A stretch of 64,000 nucleotides of DNA from Axinella damicornis (lineage: Eukaryota > Porifera > Demospongiae > Axinellida > Axinellidae), in the NCBI GenBank assembly GCA_963931865.1, contig OZ007514.1:248001-312000 (forward strand), read 5' to 3'. Positions 33,641 through 45,378 of this stretch are shown in pieces. The notes below the pieces were generated by a model. That model had not been told where the DNA came from. It saw only the letters and a list, made by a program, of their open reading frames with translations, and searched no databases. The position numbers were made by a program, and so were the translations under genes. Within the stretch, counting starts at the first letter, position 1, and the number at the start of each line of letters is the position of its first letter.

Positions 33641-34403
33641 TAAAATCTTATGGCAATAGTTAGTCATGCTTAGGAATGCAATTATACCGGTTAAGGTTAA
33701 TGCACATGTGATGGCACATCCTGGTCTAAGTGCAGTTTAGCGATAGACAGTGCAGACGGGTTGGACAAATTGGCGGAGCCAGTGCGACGCAGTCAGCAAC
33801 TCTTACTAGTCTTCTTAGCTGAGAGTGAGCCAGTGTTTCAGTGCTTGGGGGAGCATGCAGCGAACTCTTCTTGCCACAGCAGCTTTGGATTACATGTGAC
33901 ATGAGGCCACGCCTACTAATTATAGTTGCGTGCATGAGGCATTCCGTGTACATGCATATTCCTAGAACAATATGTAGTGGGTTCCTAACCACAGTGGGAG
34001 GTATACACTGTCACACGTATGTCTATTATTGCCAAGCGGAGCAAGGCTTGACAACGGCAGTCTAATACTGAGCTAGCGTTTGTATACATGTGCATATGTG
34101 CGCAACTTCGGTCACGCTTTATAAAGGAATGCAATAAGTTAGTAATACATCTGTGTATTGTAGTGCGTCGGCATGTGGAACTCCTGCTGTGCACGGTGAT
34201 CGTCTTCGTTGTTCATTAATCCCTGATAAGGCTACCATATATAAGTAAGAGAACACTCCTGCCTAGCTACAGCTACAGAAGCTAACTAGGTACAGGAGCC
34301 TATAACAAGAAGGAGCGTCCAATTATGGCGAGTGGGAATCTGTACTGTGGTCATACTAAAGTGTTTATAATTTTATTCATGAACCAGTGGGCGGGCCAAC
34401 ACC

Positions 34404-34938
34404 TACCGTATTTCCGCGAATAGACGCCGCCCTCGAATAAACGCCGCACAATTGGAGGCGCTGAGTGAAATAAACGCCGCCCTTGAATAAACGCCGCGGC
34501 GGGTTAGCACGTGCGCAAAGTATGACGATAAACGGAGTACGTATACATACGTGCATGGCCTTTGTAGACAGTCTGAGTCCCTGAGCTCGTCGTCATCCCC
34601 TCCATATGCATCAAGTGAAGGCATCTTCACCATTGTCCTCGTCTCGTGTGTATCGCTTTGCCGCAAAGCGACGGCTAATCAAAGCGCTCAGACGCCGCGA
34701 ACGGCACTTGCAGATTCTTGCCCATTGTGAGTTGTTGTATTTCTCGATCAACTTTTGTAAGAGCCATACCACGTAATTCGACGGGGAGCTAGCTAGGGAT
34801 GCTGTGTACGTGGCGCGGTCATACTGCCCAAAGTAATAAACGCTGCCCTCGAATAAACGCCGCCCTCGAATAGTCGCCGCACCGAACTCAACGACGAAAT
34901 AAATAAACGCCGCGGCGTCTATTCGCGGAAATACGGTA
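34404..34938. mobile_element. MITE with TACCGTATTTCCGCGAATAG ends
   Basis: The ends TACCGTATTTCCGCGAATAG and CTATTCGCGGAAATACGGTA are perfect inverted repeats. Near each end, CCTCGAATAAACGCCGC is repeated directly. It is 535 bp with no convincing ORF and no obvious target duplication. Confidence 0.75.
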
Positions 34939-35220
34939 CTTAGAATACAGGTTCCAAATAAAGGCACAGTTAGGTTGCTTTTGTTTGACCTAACACATTC
35001 TGTCGCTATGATGCTAAGTTGGATGCTCCTCATTATGGGATCCTGCTAGGCACCATACTGGTTCTATGGCGTTCTGCCGTTTCAACCAACACAGAGCAAA
35101 CTTACATCTATCGTTCAGAGATGGCACACTTGATGGGTTTCTCCAATCGTATTTTACACTGCCATTAGCTTGTACATTATCCAAGTAACATAAGCCCAAG
35201 TAACTTCTGCACACACATGC

Positions 35221-35290
35221 ACACAGTCACACACACACACGCACATGCACACACACATGCACACACACACACACATGCACACACACACAG
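35221..35290. repeat. (CA)n microsatellite
   Basis: About 70 bp of CA with ATGC interruptions. Confidence 0.9.
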
Positions 35291-35989
35291 ATCTTCAGAT
35301 TGTGTAAACCTTCTGCATATATGAATGAAAAGTTAGAACTTCTCCGTGGTGAAAAGGCAACACATTCACTCAACTACAGGCATATAACTGTTCAACTGCT
35401 ACTAATATTTGCTAGAATAAGTGCCGGCAGAGGCAATTGTTTTCTGTTTCCATCCTTGCCTGAAAAACTGATAGCTTTCAAGGTTGGCTCTGATGCTGCA
35501 ACTGTGATCCTATAGCTTCCCATTCGTCAAGATTTCACACAAAGTTTGTTATGAACTGCAAGTGGTAAGGCCTGTTGAATTTGACATAAAATTATGCTTC
35601 AGGAGTGCTCGTCTTGCCTCTTGTTAGGAAACCTTAAGACCTCCCGATCTGTGACTGTTTTCATATTAATTTTGTGTATTGTGGAGGGTATGTTGGTCAC
35701 CGATCACCTGCACATGCAGTCTGTGCAGTATGATGCAGATATTTTTGAATATTTATATATGTGGAGCATGCTCAGGCAATTCTATCATTTTTGTTACCAT
35801 ACCGAATTATTCAATGAGATTATATATTGTGGGATATTTTTATATTTTTCTCACAGTACACATGACTGTGTCAAATTTATATAATATTATATTGCAATAA
35901 TATAGGTGTGTGTCTGTAAGTTGCAATTGGATGTTTGGGGGACGGGATTAGACTATGTGTGATCTTCGTACTTATTGGGACGAGCCATT

Positions 35990-36118
35990 TCATTTTTATT
36001 TTTGATATTTCTGTCAATGTGTGAGTTATTGTAGTTGTGGTTTGTGATGTATAGTCTGTGCAGGACTCCCTGGTGGACCAGCCACAGGCTGAAGCGACAC
36101 TCCTTCCCAAATTAAAAT

Positions 36119-36161
<43 letters not shown>

Positions 36162-36163
36162 GC
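35990..36163. mobile_element. Possible LINE 3' end with (TATC)n tail
   Basis: The segment GGACTCCCTGGTGGACCAGC...CAAATTAAAATT leads directly into a (TATC)n tract at 36119-36163, as some CR1/L2-like elements end. No reverse transcriptase was seen upstream, so this is tentative. Confidence 0.3.
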
Positions 36164-36164
36164 T

Positions 36165-36252
36165 TTGTCGCTTGTAGTAGGTAGCTACCCCGCTTTTCGT
36201 ACTACAAGTGACAAAAGCTGGGCATGGAGGGAGGCCTGGGAATGAGGCTAGA
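36165..36252. mobile_element. 5'-truncated TAGCCTCG-family MITE
   Basis: Contains CGCTTTTCGTACTACAAGTG, ACAAAAGCTGGGCATGG and the right end GCCTGGGAATGAGGCTA; the left end is missing and abuts the (TATC)n tract. Confidence 0.6.
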
Positions 36253-37057
36253 AGCTTATTTATCATCTTAAGTTTAGACTCAAAAAATGTTTACTAGCTG
36301 TGTTCTGATGTATTGCCGCATTTAGTTTGCTGTTGTTGTTATGTAATAATAATACTAATCTGCTGTTACAATTCACTCATTAATATTTTGCTTCTTCGTT
36401 TTGGTGCTAGTCAACTTGGTTGCTTTTCAGCAACACTTGACTTGTTGTTAGTTCACTGCACGTGTTTCTGCAGCTGTACATTGCATTTCCACCCTAATGT
36501 TGTGCATGCGTAATTTCTTACAGTTATTTCATTTATGTCCCTTTGGGCAGCCTTCATTAATATAAGTTGCTATTTATAAATAATGTATAGCCTAAAGTCC
36601 TTTCTGCGTTGCTATATTCTGCACTGCACATGTTGCTCTGCATATAAAATTCCCCCCCAAGAGAGTCATGAATAATTATTATTCGACGAGATTTCTTTTT
36701 CACAGCATGCCAAGCTGCAGCTGAGGTTCATGTGCATGTATATACAACCTGCAGCTGCTTTCCTCATGCATGTCTCTGAAATTAAATAATCACATGATTG
36801 CCTGAGTTGGCTTTATCGATGAAGCTAGCCCAAAACAAGTACCAAGTAATTGCCTCATTCCCAGGCAGCCTGGGAACAATAAGGCTATGAGGTGTATTGC
36901 TGACACACTGGTCAAGATGTGTCGGGCCGGCAAATGGCGGCAATTAATGATTCTACATAACGATATACCTTCAAGCATCACCAATACACCAAATTCTATA
37001 TACACAGCTGACAGAATACATGAGGTTACTATATAGTGACTATACTGTACAACAGAT

Positions 37058-38405
37058 TTAGTGTTTCTCCTCATCGCTGTCTTCTGTCTCCTGGAACACT
37101 GGTTTGGGCTGGGTTCTAGGGAGAATCAAAGAGGTATCAATCATCCCATAGCAGCCATTTCTCTCATAATACTCATTCCCTGGCTCCCCACTGTGATTGC
37201 AAAGGAGATTGGGTGACCGGTACTGCCTCCGCCCAACAGTGGTACATCCACCATGCGCTGGTATTCTGGACAATTTGTGGGTAAACTAAATCGTTTCCTG
37301 CGACATTCTTGCATGAGCAGAAACGGTGGGACGGGGGACGGTGGGTGGGTGCACCCAAAGGGTGCAAAGTGCATGGCCATGCCTGGGCTCAGCTGTGGAA
37401 AGGCCTTGGTAGGGACTGGGAGGGCCATTTCTGTTGTGTTTGGTAGAAATGAGATGTCTCACCTTGTAGGGCCTCCATTTCCAGCATTCAAGGCCCATTT
37501 TTCAGCTACAGCAGGTTGGCATTTCTCAAGAGCCTTGATCAAAAGCTTGTTAATTGGCGATAGAGTCACGTATGTGTTCAGAACGGCTGAAATACCAACT
37601 CACCCATGATACGCTGGTGACACAAAGTATGGATTCTCTGATGCAACCTACAGAACAGGAAGCAGTAACGTTAACTCTCATCTCACTATAACTAGACACA
37701 CCTGATACACGTAGCTAGGTACACACATACCAGTCTCGGTCCCAGACCCAAACCAACCCCAGCGCGGATCGCTTTCACTGGAAGCGATCCACGCTGGGGT
37801 TAGTTTTGGTCTGGGGCCGAGACAACACATATACAAGCATACAGACGTGATGTGACTACACTGCATGATTAGTTCCCTCATGCTAAGTTGCTCGGCAACC
37901 ACTTGCCATAACCTGCTATAATTCACTTGCTATTGCTACAAGTGGCAACTGGTAGCTGGTGCTATTCGCCGGTAGTGAAGCTGCTCGTTCCAATTAACAC
38001 ACATGTCACATGATGACCATCAGCTATGACTAAACTCACTTCAAGTCAAAACTGACCTTGGCGTATTTGAGCAAAGCCTCCCTGGGATCTTGGTCTATGT
38101 CCACTTTCTCCAGTGCAGCAATCTTTCTGACGTACGCCCCCAGGGAGCTGCCAGCACCAATTCGACCACCGGCACCTGAATAGTGACAGTTCACACACTC
38201 AGACAGTCATTCTAATTACAGTCATATGTGCAGCAAACGGATGTAAGACACCAACAGCAACAATATCGAACATAGCCATGAAGCTAACCTTTCCCAGGCA
38301 GTGGCGCTTCTGGCTTCCTGGAAATCTGGGGGTCGGCTCTCTCCAGTTCTCTCTTCCTCTTCAGACTCTTGGGCTGGTTGTCCCGGAACATGGGAAGAGC
38401 ATGGG

Positions 38406-38454
<49 letters not shown>

Positions 38455-41400
38455 GGTGTGTGTGTGTGTGTGTGTGTGAAAGTGATTGTACAGTAGTATA
38501 ACCGTATGTGAGGATATGCATTTAAGGGAAATGAGTCACAGCCGGGGCACATGCATGGTCGCAGTGTGAACATAAACACTACTGTCATATTCAAGAAGTT
38601 AGTTCACGTACTACGTATCATGAAGCACTGTGGTACTTACGTGTGATGATGGGGACGTTGATCGACATCTCTTCGGAGACCTCCTTCCTCCTCCTCTGCT
38701 TCACCACACTCAGTTTAGCACCTCTGAGCACATGATGAGCACAAGACGATCACTTGATCTCATGACAATCACATGATGATCACATGTTGATCACATGATG
38801 ATCACATGATGATCACAAGATTAACGCATGATGAACATAAGATGAGCACACTTAGGTCCACTAGTGCCCACAGTATCATCTTTAGTACATCGTGTTTTGA
38901 CCTAGCTCACTGGGTCACCATCAGGTACCAGATGAAGATTCAGTAGGGTCAAAACAGACCACCGGCCCACCTAGCACGCTACGCTGAAAATGATACGTTG
39001 AACTTGAACACCTGGTGTATATAGTATACAAACTTCAGGTGGCTGTTCTATCCTGTGTACCTGAGGCTGTATTTTGGGCTGAAGAAGACTTTGGTCTTTC
39101 CGTCCGCACATCCCACCACAATCTGGTTCAGTTTCGGGTGCCAGAAGCAACGCACGACACTCTGAGGAGGAGAGAAGATGAGAACAGTATCACACAGACA
39201 CGGTTACAGGGTTAACCATCTTCCTCTACTTGACTGGGTGGTCATAGGGCCCTAGCCAGTGAATTATTGACGTCAGCCATGAACAACATAGTATAGACAA
39301 CCAAACCTGTCCACACCTACCTTCATTGAATACACAATATTATGTGCCAACTTGTAGCTCAGAACTTGACCTGTTTTAGAGATGGCAATTAAGAAGTCCA
39401 TTTATGAGACAAAGGACAGAAATGTCACACCCAGGGTCTTTCTACAGCGAAAACCAGACACGGCCATGCTTTATTCACATTGACAGTCCGGTGAACCCAC
39501 CCACCTCCCCTTCCTGCTCACGCATAACCTATCTCCCAGGGACATTGCTGGAAGTTACATCATGAAGCTGAAAGTCTGAACACGTCATAGAAGTCATTGG
39601 TTAGGAAAGGGCGTAGGAAAGGGCGCTATTCAACCCAGGCCACATCCTGCACATTCCTAGCACTTTGTGATGACAGACAGGTGCCTAGCATGCAACCACA
39701 TAGCCTCTATGCTAGCAACCACATAGCCTCTATGCTAGCAACCACATAGCCTCTATGCTAGCAACCACATAGCCTCTATGCTAGCAACCACATAGCCTCT
39801 ATGCTAGCAACCACATAGCAAAAGGATAAAACTCCCATCACTGTCCGTTACCTAGTTCTGGCAGGGCTCAATATCGAAGGTGAGAATAGAATTGGCTTAA
39901 CAGAAGAACTTACTGACTCAGATGCTGGGAGCTGATATACTGGTTTCAATTCTCTGTCAAAGAACACCAAGTCACCACTCCCCTGGTACACGGGCAGGAC
40001 AGGAAGGAGGGAAGGAGGGAGAGAGGGAGGGAGGGAGGGAGGGAGGGAGGGAGGGAGGAAGTGAGGGAGGGAGGGAGGGAGGGAGGGAGGGAGGGAGGGA
40101 GAGAAGGAGGGAGGGAGGGAGGGAGGAAGGGAGGGAGGGATGGAGGGAGGGAGGGAGGGGGGAGGGAGGGAGGGAGGGAGGGAGGGAGGGGGGAGGGAGG
40201 GAGGGAGGGAGGGGGGAGGGAGGGAGGGAGGGAGGGAGGGAGGGAGGGAGGGAGGGAGGGAGGGGAGGGAGAGAGGGTCGGAGGGCGAGGGAGAGAGGGT
40301 GGGAGGGAGAGTGGGAGGGAGGTAGAGGGAGGGGGAGATGGAGGGTGGGAGTGGGAGAGGGAGGGGGAGGATAGAGGAGGGAGGCAGGCAGAGTTATAAT
40401 TAAAACACCCAACTGATTACAAAATGTATACTTTACGTGTTCTACGAGGAGCTATGCACACGTACCTGTCCCTTCCTCACGGAGGTACCAGTCATAATCA
40501 CCTGCTCATCTGGACTGAAGACACAGTCAGTTCTGGAGACAGATATCCAGCTTTGTCACTAGAGCCCACTCTCACTGACTTCAATTCACCAGACTGAGTG
40601 GTTATTAACACTCACACAGAGAAGAGGCTGTCAAGATGAGTCACAACGTTCACCGGTCTCTTGAAGGCTCTGATGTCCCACAGCTTCAGAGTGTCATCGC
40701 CTTCAACGAAGACAAGAAATCGGTCGTCATGCTGTGTCAGGAGCCACTCGGTGTTAGCTAGCCGTATATTATACGGTGCGCGGTGGTGCACTGGTGGAGT
40801 TAAAGTCTCTAGTGCTCAACTCAGGCTCTGTCCTGGGTTTGAATCCCACTAAAGCACTTGGTTTGAAGGGCGGTCCTTCCAGAAAAACTAGTTTGAGCAA
40901 TGCCATTTATGGTAACTCAGGTGAGTTTAGTGATGTATATATCACCATGCATCCCCCGTTAATGGGGCCCAGGACATGAAAACCTTGAAATGCGGCATTC
41001 CTGGGTTACCAAATCAAATTCTGATACTATGACTAAATACGTCCACAATGTCCACACGGTAGAGAGTTCTTTTGTAAAATTGCTACTATGACTAACACCA
41101 TAAATCTTAATTTGCAATAGCATGATTGTTACCTCCTCTCGTAACCAACGTCTTGTTGTCATGTGAGAAACAGAGACAGGACGTCTCACTCCCCTGTGTG
41201 TGGGCACCGAAATGCTGTACGGAGGCCCGCACCTGGACAGGAGGGAACGGACAACACGGAGTAGGGAGGTGGAGGAATGACGGAGGGGCAGTCCTCACGT
41301 ACATAGGGTCCTGCACTCTTCCAGAGCTGAATACTGCCATCGATCGTTGCTCCAGCAATCATCTTCCCATCCTTAGTGAAGGCACAGGTGGTGACAGCTG

Positions 41401-44400
41401 TCTTTCTGCCTGGTTGGTACAATGGGACCAGATGTGTTCAATACCCAGTGACTGGAGGTAAGCTCCACATCCAGTTAGTCATGTGACTAGCCCCATTCCC
41501 AGGCCACGCAGCTGAGAATGAGGCTATCATGTGACTACATGTACAGGTAACTATGCTGACCATGCTCCACATCCAGAGTTAGTCATGTGACTATATGCTC
41601 ACCATGTTTGTCTCTTGCTTTGAGGACCTGAAGCTGTTTCTTGGGTTGATTCACATCCCATATTCTCAGCGAGCTGTGCAGGGCAAGAGATTACTAGAGA
41701 TTACTAGAGATTACTGGAGATTACTGGAGAATACTGGAGAATACTATCCCATATTCTTAGTGAGCTGGGCAGAGCAAGGGACAGGGAGAAATGACATCGC
41801 TATGGCAACATTAAACTCTGTCACTGCCTTACTTTGGAGATGCTCTGTTGCTAGGATAACATTAATTAATTAGAGCATGCAAGTAAGCTTAGCCTCATTC
41901 CCAGACCCCCGTCCAGCTGTGTACTGCAAGCAACAGAAAGCTGAGCGGGAGGGCCTGGGAATGAGGCTAAGCTACCTCCTCAGAGAAATGATATTAAAGA
42001 ACTTTTCAACTTGGTCACACTACTATGTATCTATGGTGTTACCTAGCAGGTATTCAGCATATTGGAATGTTGATCGTACTCGTCACACACTGTGAGCTCA
42101 GCAAGGCTCAGACACAGTGTTCCCACATGACTTAAATTGATTCACTCCGTTTCAAGAGGTGGAGTATGACAAGCTATGGTACTAGAGATTACAAGAGTTT
42201 ACTAGAGAGTACTGGAGATTACTGGACAACCTACCAATCATTTGAGCATGTTAGAAACTGTTCCTTTATCTTGGGGTGCCAGCAGGCGCAGTTCAGCATT
42301 GAAATGTGACCCTGCCAAAGGTAAAGACAACACACGACTATGAAGCCTTTAACCTTGTTCCCAGGCTTATCCCACTTTTGCTTGCGTTGACGATAACACA
42401 TGGAAGCGGAAGAGCAGTGAAAAATGGGCATTCAATCATCGCATGAATGACGGTAGGTGGATGCAAGATGGACGTAGGGGGGTGGGAGCCATAGTTGTTT
42501 CAGCAGGCCCCGGATCAGTCCATCATCCAGTTGGCTAGGGTTGAGCAGTTCACCGCTGTATAATCCAATCTCTACACAACTCACTCGGCCAGTACGTGTT
42601 TAAACATATTTGCGGTTGGGCCCCATCCCCCAGGCCAGTCCATCCAATGTCACTCACGTGCTCAGGCCTTCCCCATTTTTCACCGCTCTCCTGCTTCTGT
42701 GTGTTACTGTCAACGCAAACCGAAGAACGGAAAATGTGGAAAGGCCGGAATGGGCCTCGTATGCCATGTTTACGTACTTACATCAGTGTTTGCCATGTCA
42801 GCAATGTACTGCCATCCCTTCGGACACTGCATGACATCGTGGCCATCTCTGTCCAGAACCTTTGCCTGCACAACAGGTACACACACACCATTAGCACATC
42901 ACTGGTAGAGATGGGCAGTAATCAATTTTACCATGCTCGATTATTGCCGTCAAGATACCATGATATAGTATGAAAATATCAACACACACCTGTGCATTCC
43001 CAGCAGCTACTAGAATGGCGTCTCCAGTGGGGCTGTACTGCAGAGAGCAGATCTGGTGGCTGTGGAGAGAGAATACACTCTGCACACACTCATTGGGTAA
43101 GAGATTACTGGAGATTGCTCGAGTTCACTCGAGTTACTAGAAATTACTAGAGATTACTAGAGTGTACTGGAGATTGCTCGAGTTCACTTGAGTTACTAGA
43201 GTTTACTAGAGATTACTAGAGTTTACTAGAGATTACTAGAGTTTACTAGAGATTACTAGAGTTTACTAGAGATTACTAGAGTTTACTAGAGATTACTAGA
43301 GTTTACTAGAGATTACTAGAGTTTACTAGAGATTACTAGAGTTTACTTGAGATTACTAGAGTTTACTAGAGATTACTAGAGTTTACTAGAGATTACTAGG
43401 TTTAGTAGTTGTACTAGTCATTACTGTAGAGTAGTCCTAACAGCCGATCCCAGACTACATCATAATTGCACATCAGTCTTACAATCCACCACTGTGAAAT
43501 GAACCACGACCAGACTACCATGGCCATCCCTGCCAACTGAAGGCTGTGACTATGTGTGGACTTACCTGGCACATGGCCGGATGGTCCTGAAGGACTGGAG
43601 AGAGGAGTCCATTCCTGCAAAGTCCCACAACCTCACATCATAGTCATATCCTCCAGTCACCACCCTCGCTCCTGAGGGATCCATGGCTAGTGCTGACACC
43701 TGCAATAGACATTTCTCCACATGCAATGCCAGCTAACTTTCCAGTAGAGAGTTGATGTACAAAACTCACAGGCTTACTTCCGTGTTCAAGAGTCACCTCG
43801 TGAGAGACTGGGAACTTCTTGTAAAACTCCTGAGAACACAATTATAACGTCTCATTGGGTGTCTAGACCACCCTAGGCTCTCCCCCCCACTTACCTCTCC
43901 CTCCTCCCCCTCCTCCTCCTCCTCCTCTTCGTCAATTTCATGTGATTGGGTCCTGATAGAAGAATCCTATGAAGACAGGAATCAAAGAGAAGTTGCTCTG
44001 GCTCCCACTTCTGCCCAACACCATACTGCTCACTCGCCATTAGTACGTACCTTGTATCCAGGAGGGAGGGGTGGACCAACCACCTCACTGTCACTGCTGT
44101 CACTGTCAATATCTCCACCCTCTCCTCCTCCTCCTCCTCCTCCTCCCTCACTTCCTCCACCCTCCACACCAACCTCTGCGCCCTCCACTTTCTGCTTCGC
44201 TGAGGACAGAAGAACATACAAAATTTGAACAAGATACAAACTTAAGAGCAACTTCAGAAACTGTGAATGAAGTGAGTCACACCGCCCACTCCACGAGAGG
44301 TGCTGAGAGGAACAATGGACCTCCTCCCACCTGAGGCTTGCTGGGAGTACTCTCTGGCAGTCCTTCTCGTCTCCTGGAAGATCTTCTCCACATCAAACTT

Positions 44401-45159
44401 CATCGCTGTCTTCCTACCTGGTGGGGGAGGACACCTCATGAAAGAACAAGTACACCACTTCAAGCACACAACCACACAGCTTAACCCCCAACCTTAACAT
44501 AGACTTATCATTCTCAACTTGCCCTCTACACAGAGGGTGTGATAGGGGGAGGGGGGGGGGGGGGTTAGTCTCGCATGCCAGACATTCGCGGCACGCGCGG
44601 AGAGGGAAAAAGAACGTCTGGTCATTTAGACAGGTTTCCGTGGACGTCACCGGAATGTTGGTGGCACCAATCAGATTGGAGAGCGTTCACCTTCTGTATT
44701 GGTCACATGATCCGTCCAGATTCAAACAAGAGCAAGAACAGATTTGCAGGCTAGATGTCCTTTACAGTTGCAAGTGAACGGCACGAACAACACACAACCA
44801 TTTATTGCTGATCACCGACGTCGCAGAACAGCGGTGCAGACACTTCCTTCCTGTGACATTTGATATGATGTCACATTTTTTAATTCCTCTGCTGATCCTG
44901 ACCGTGATGATAGTTGTTCCTCTACAGGCATATAGGAGTGACCCCCCTTGCCATGGTGATGGCGGTCATAACTGATGCTTAGAATCAGTCATGACTTAGT
45001 CTCACGGTTGCCGTGGCCAGACCACCTGGAAGTACTGGGTCTAGCCTAGTCATGACTCTACTGCCACCTCAAGATGACATGCAGTTCAGATCTACCCTTG
45101 CAGGTCTTACCAAAGCCAGAGAACCCCATGACAGCTGCAATATCCTCCTCTTCACTCAT
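37058..45159 (-). CDS. WDR70: WD repeat-containing protein 70 (WDR70)
   Basis: Twenty-one exons on the minus strand, every junction phase-consistent, predict 600 aa: 45111-45159 (ATG), 44331-44417, 44051-44199, 43895-43966, 43770-43829, 43566-43699, 42990-43059, 42782-42865, 42235-42311, 41603-41673, 41303-41409, 41133-41232, 40616-40700, 40466-40532, 39914-39982, 39061-39161, 38641-38723, 38289-38405, 38057-38175, 37604-37647, 37058-37115. The N-terminus reads EDIAAVMGFSGFG, then an acidic/Gly-rich linker. The WD region has GGYDYDVRLWDFAGMDSSLQ, DRDGHDVMQCPKG, SMLNCACWHPKIKEQF, CFSPDEQ-like blades, GDDTLKLWDIRAF and CFWHPKLNQIVVGCADG. The C-terminus has ASENPYFVSPAYHG and TQPKPVFQETEDSDEE. 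All these match WDR70, a nuclear beta-propeller linked to DDB1-CUL4 and DNA-damage responses in other animals. The human protein is slightly longer. Introns carry many repeats. Confidence 0.95.
37731..37825. mobile_element. AGTCTCGG-variant MITE, nearly perfect hairpin
   Basis: Ends CAGTCTCGGTCCCAGACC and GGTCTGGGGCCGAGACAA. Flanks CACACATAC and CACATATAC match at 8 of 9. The arms include AACCCCAGCGCGGATCGCTT. It lies in a WDR70 intron. Confidence 0.75.
38410..38478. repeat. (TG)n-(AG)n-(TG)n microsatellite
   Basis: A (GA) block is framed by (TG) blocks, in a WDR70 intron close to the acceptor at 38406. Confidence 0.9.
39690..39825. repeat. 23-bp minisatellite, six copies
   Basis: Unit AGCAACCACATAGCCTCTAT plus GCT, nearly perfect, in a WDR70 intron. 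Confidence 0.95.
40005..40385. repeat. (GGGA)n block
   Basis: About 380 bp of GGGAGG repeats in a WDR70 intron. It is pyrimidine-rich on the transcribed strand and lies upstream of an acceptor, as in the D123-like gene. Confidence 0.95.
41690..41750. repeat. Short AGAGATTACT tandem array
   Basis: Five or six 10-11 bp units (AGATTACTAG/AGATTACTGG). A related stretch lies at 42183-42228. Same motif as 10330-10535 and 43095-43405. Confidence 0.8.
41890..41969. mobile_element. TAGCCTCA-family MITE
   Basis: Ends TAGCCTCATTCCCAGACC and GCCTGGGAATGAGGCTA, with ACTGCAAGCAACAGAAAGCTG inside. The AGCT neighbours extend the palindrome, and no target duplication is clear. Confidence 0.7.
43095..43405. 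repeat. 20-bp tandem array of AGAGATTACT/AGAGTTTACT
   Basis: About 15 units alternating GATTACTAGA and GTTTACTAGA in a WDR70 intron, with a few divergent units at the left. Confidence 0.95.
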
Positions 45160-45378
45160 CTCAGACTTACAGAGCACAACCTCCACTCCCGTTCCCGTTC
45201 TCCGGATCCAGGCTGAGCTCACAGCAAGTAGGGCGAGGCTGCAAAGTTGTGAGTAGACCCTGCTCGTTAAGTGACACGCCCCCATCTTTGAAAAACAGCG
45301 TTGACTGAAAATGACTTGATCATGTTGATGAAGCGAAGAGCGAGACTACCTGCTCCTCCGTGACCCCAAACGAGTGAA
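45160..45378. promoter_or_regulatory. Divergent promoter region between WDR70 and the death-domain ROCO gene
   Basis: Only 219 bp separate the two proposed start codons. No TATA box was recognised. The assignment depends on the short first exon proposed for the plus-strand gene. Confidence 0.4.

Larger units (their letters stand above)
32565..37057. other. 4.5-kb intergenic region with mobile DNA only
   Basis: No gene is supported apart from a possible extra exon of the CARD gene at about 32602-32682. Contents: a 400-bp MITE, a dispersed repeat, a 535-bp MITE, microsatellites, a possible LINE tail and truncated MITE copies. 33640-34400 and 36260-37057 show nothing recognisable. Confidence 0.55.

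Noticed and set aside
34403..35033. Minus-strand ORFs over the TACCGTATTTCC MITE
   Set aside because: They cross the inverted ends of a non-coding element and have no conserved motif.
39922..40412. Gly/Arg/Glu-rich plus-strand ORFs
   Set aside because: They come from the (GGGA)n block in a WDR70 intron.
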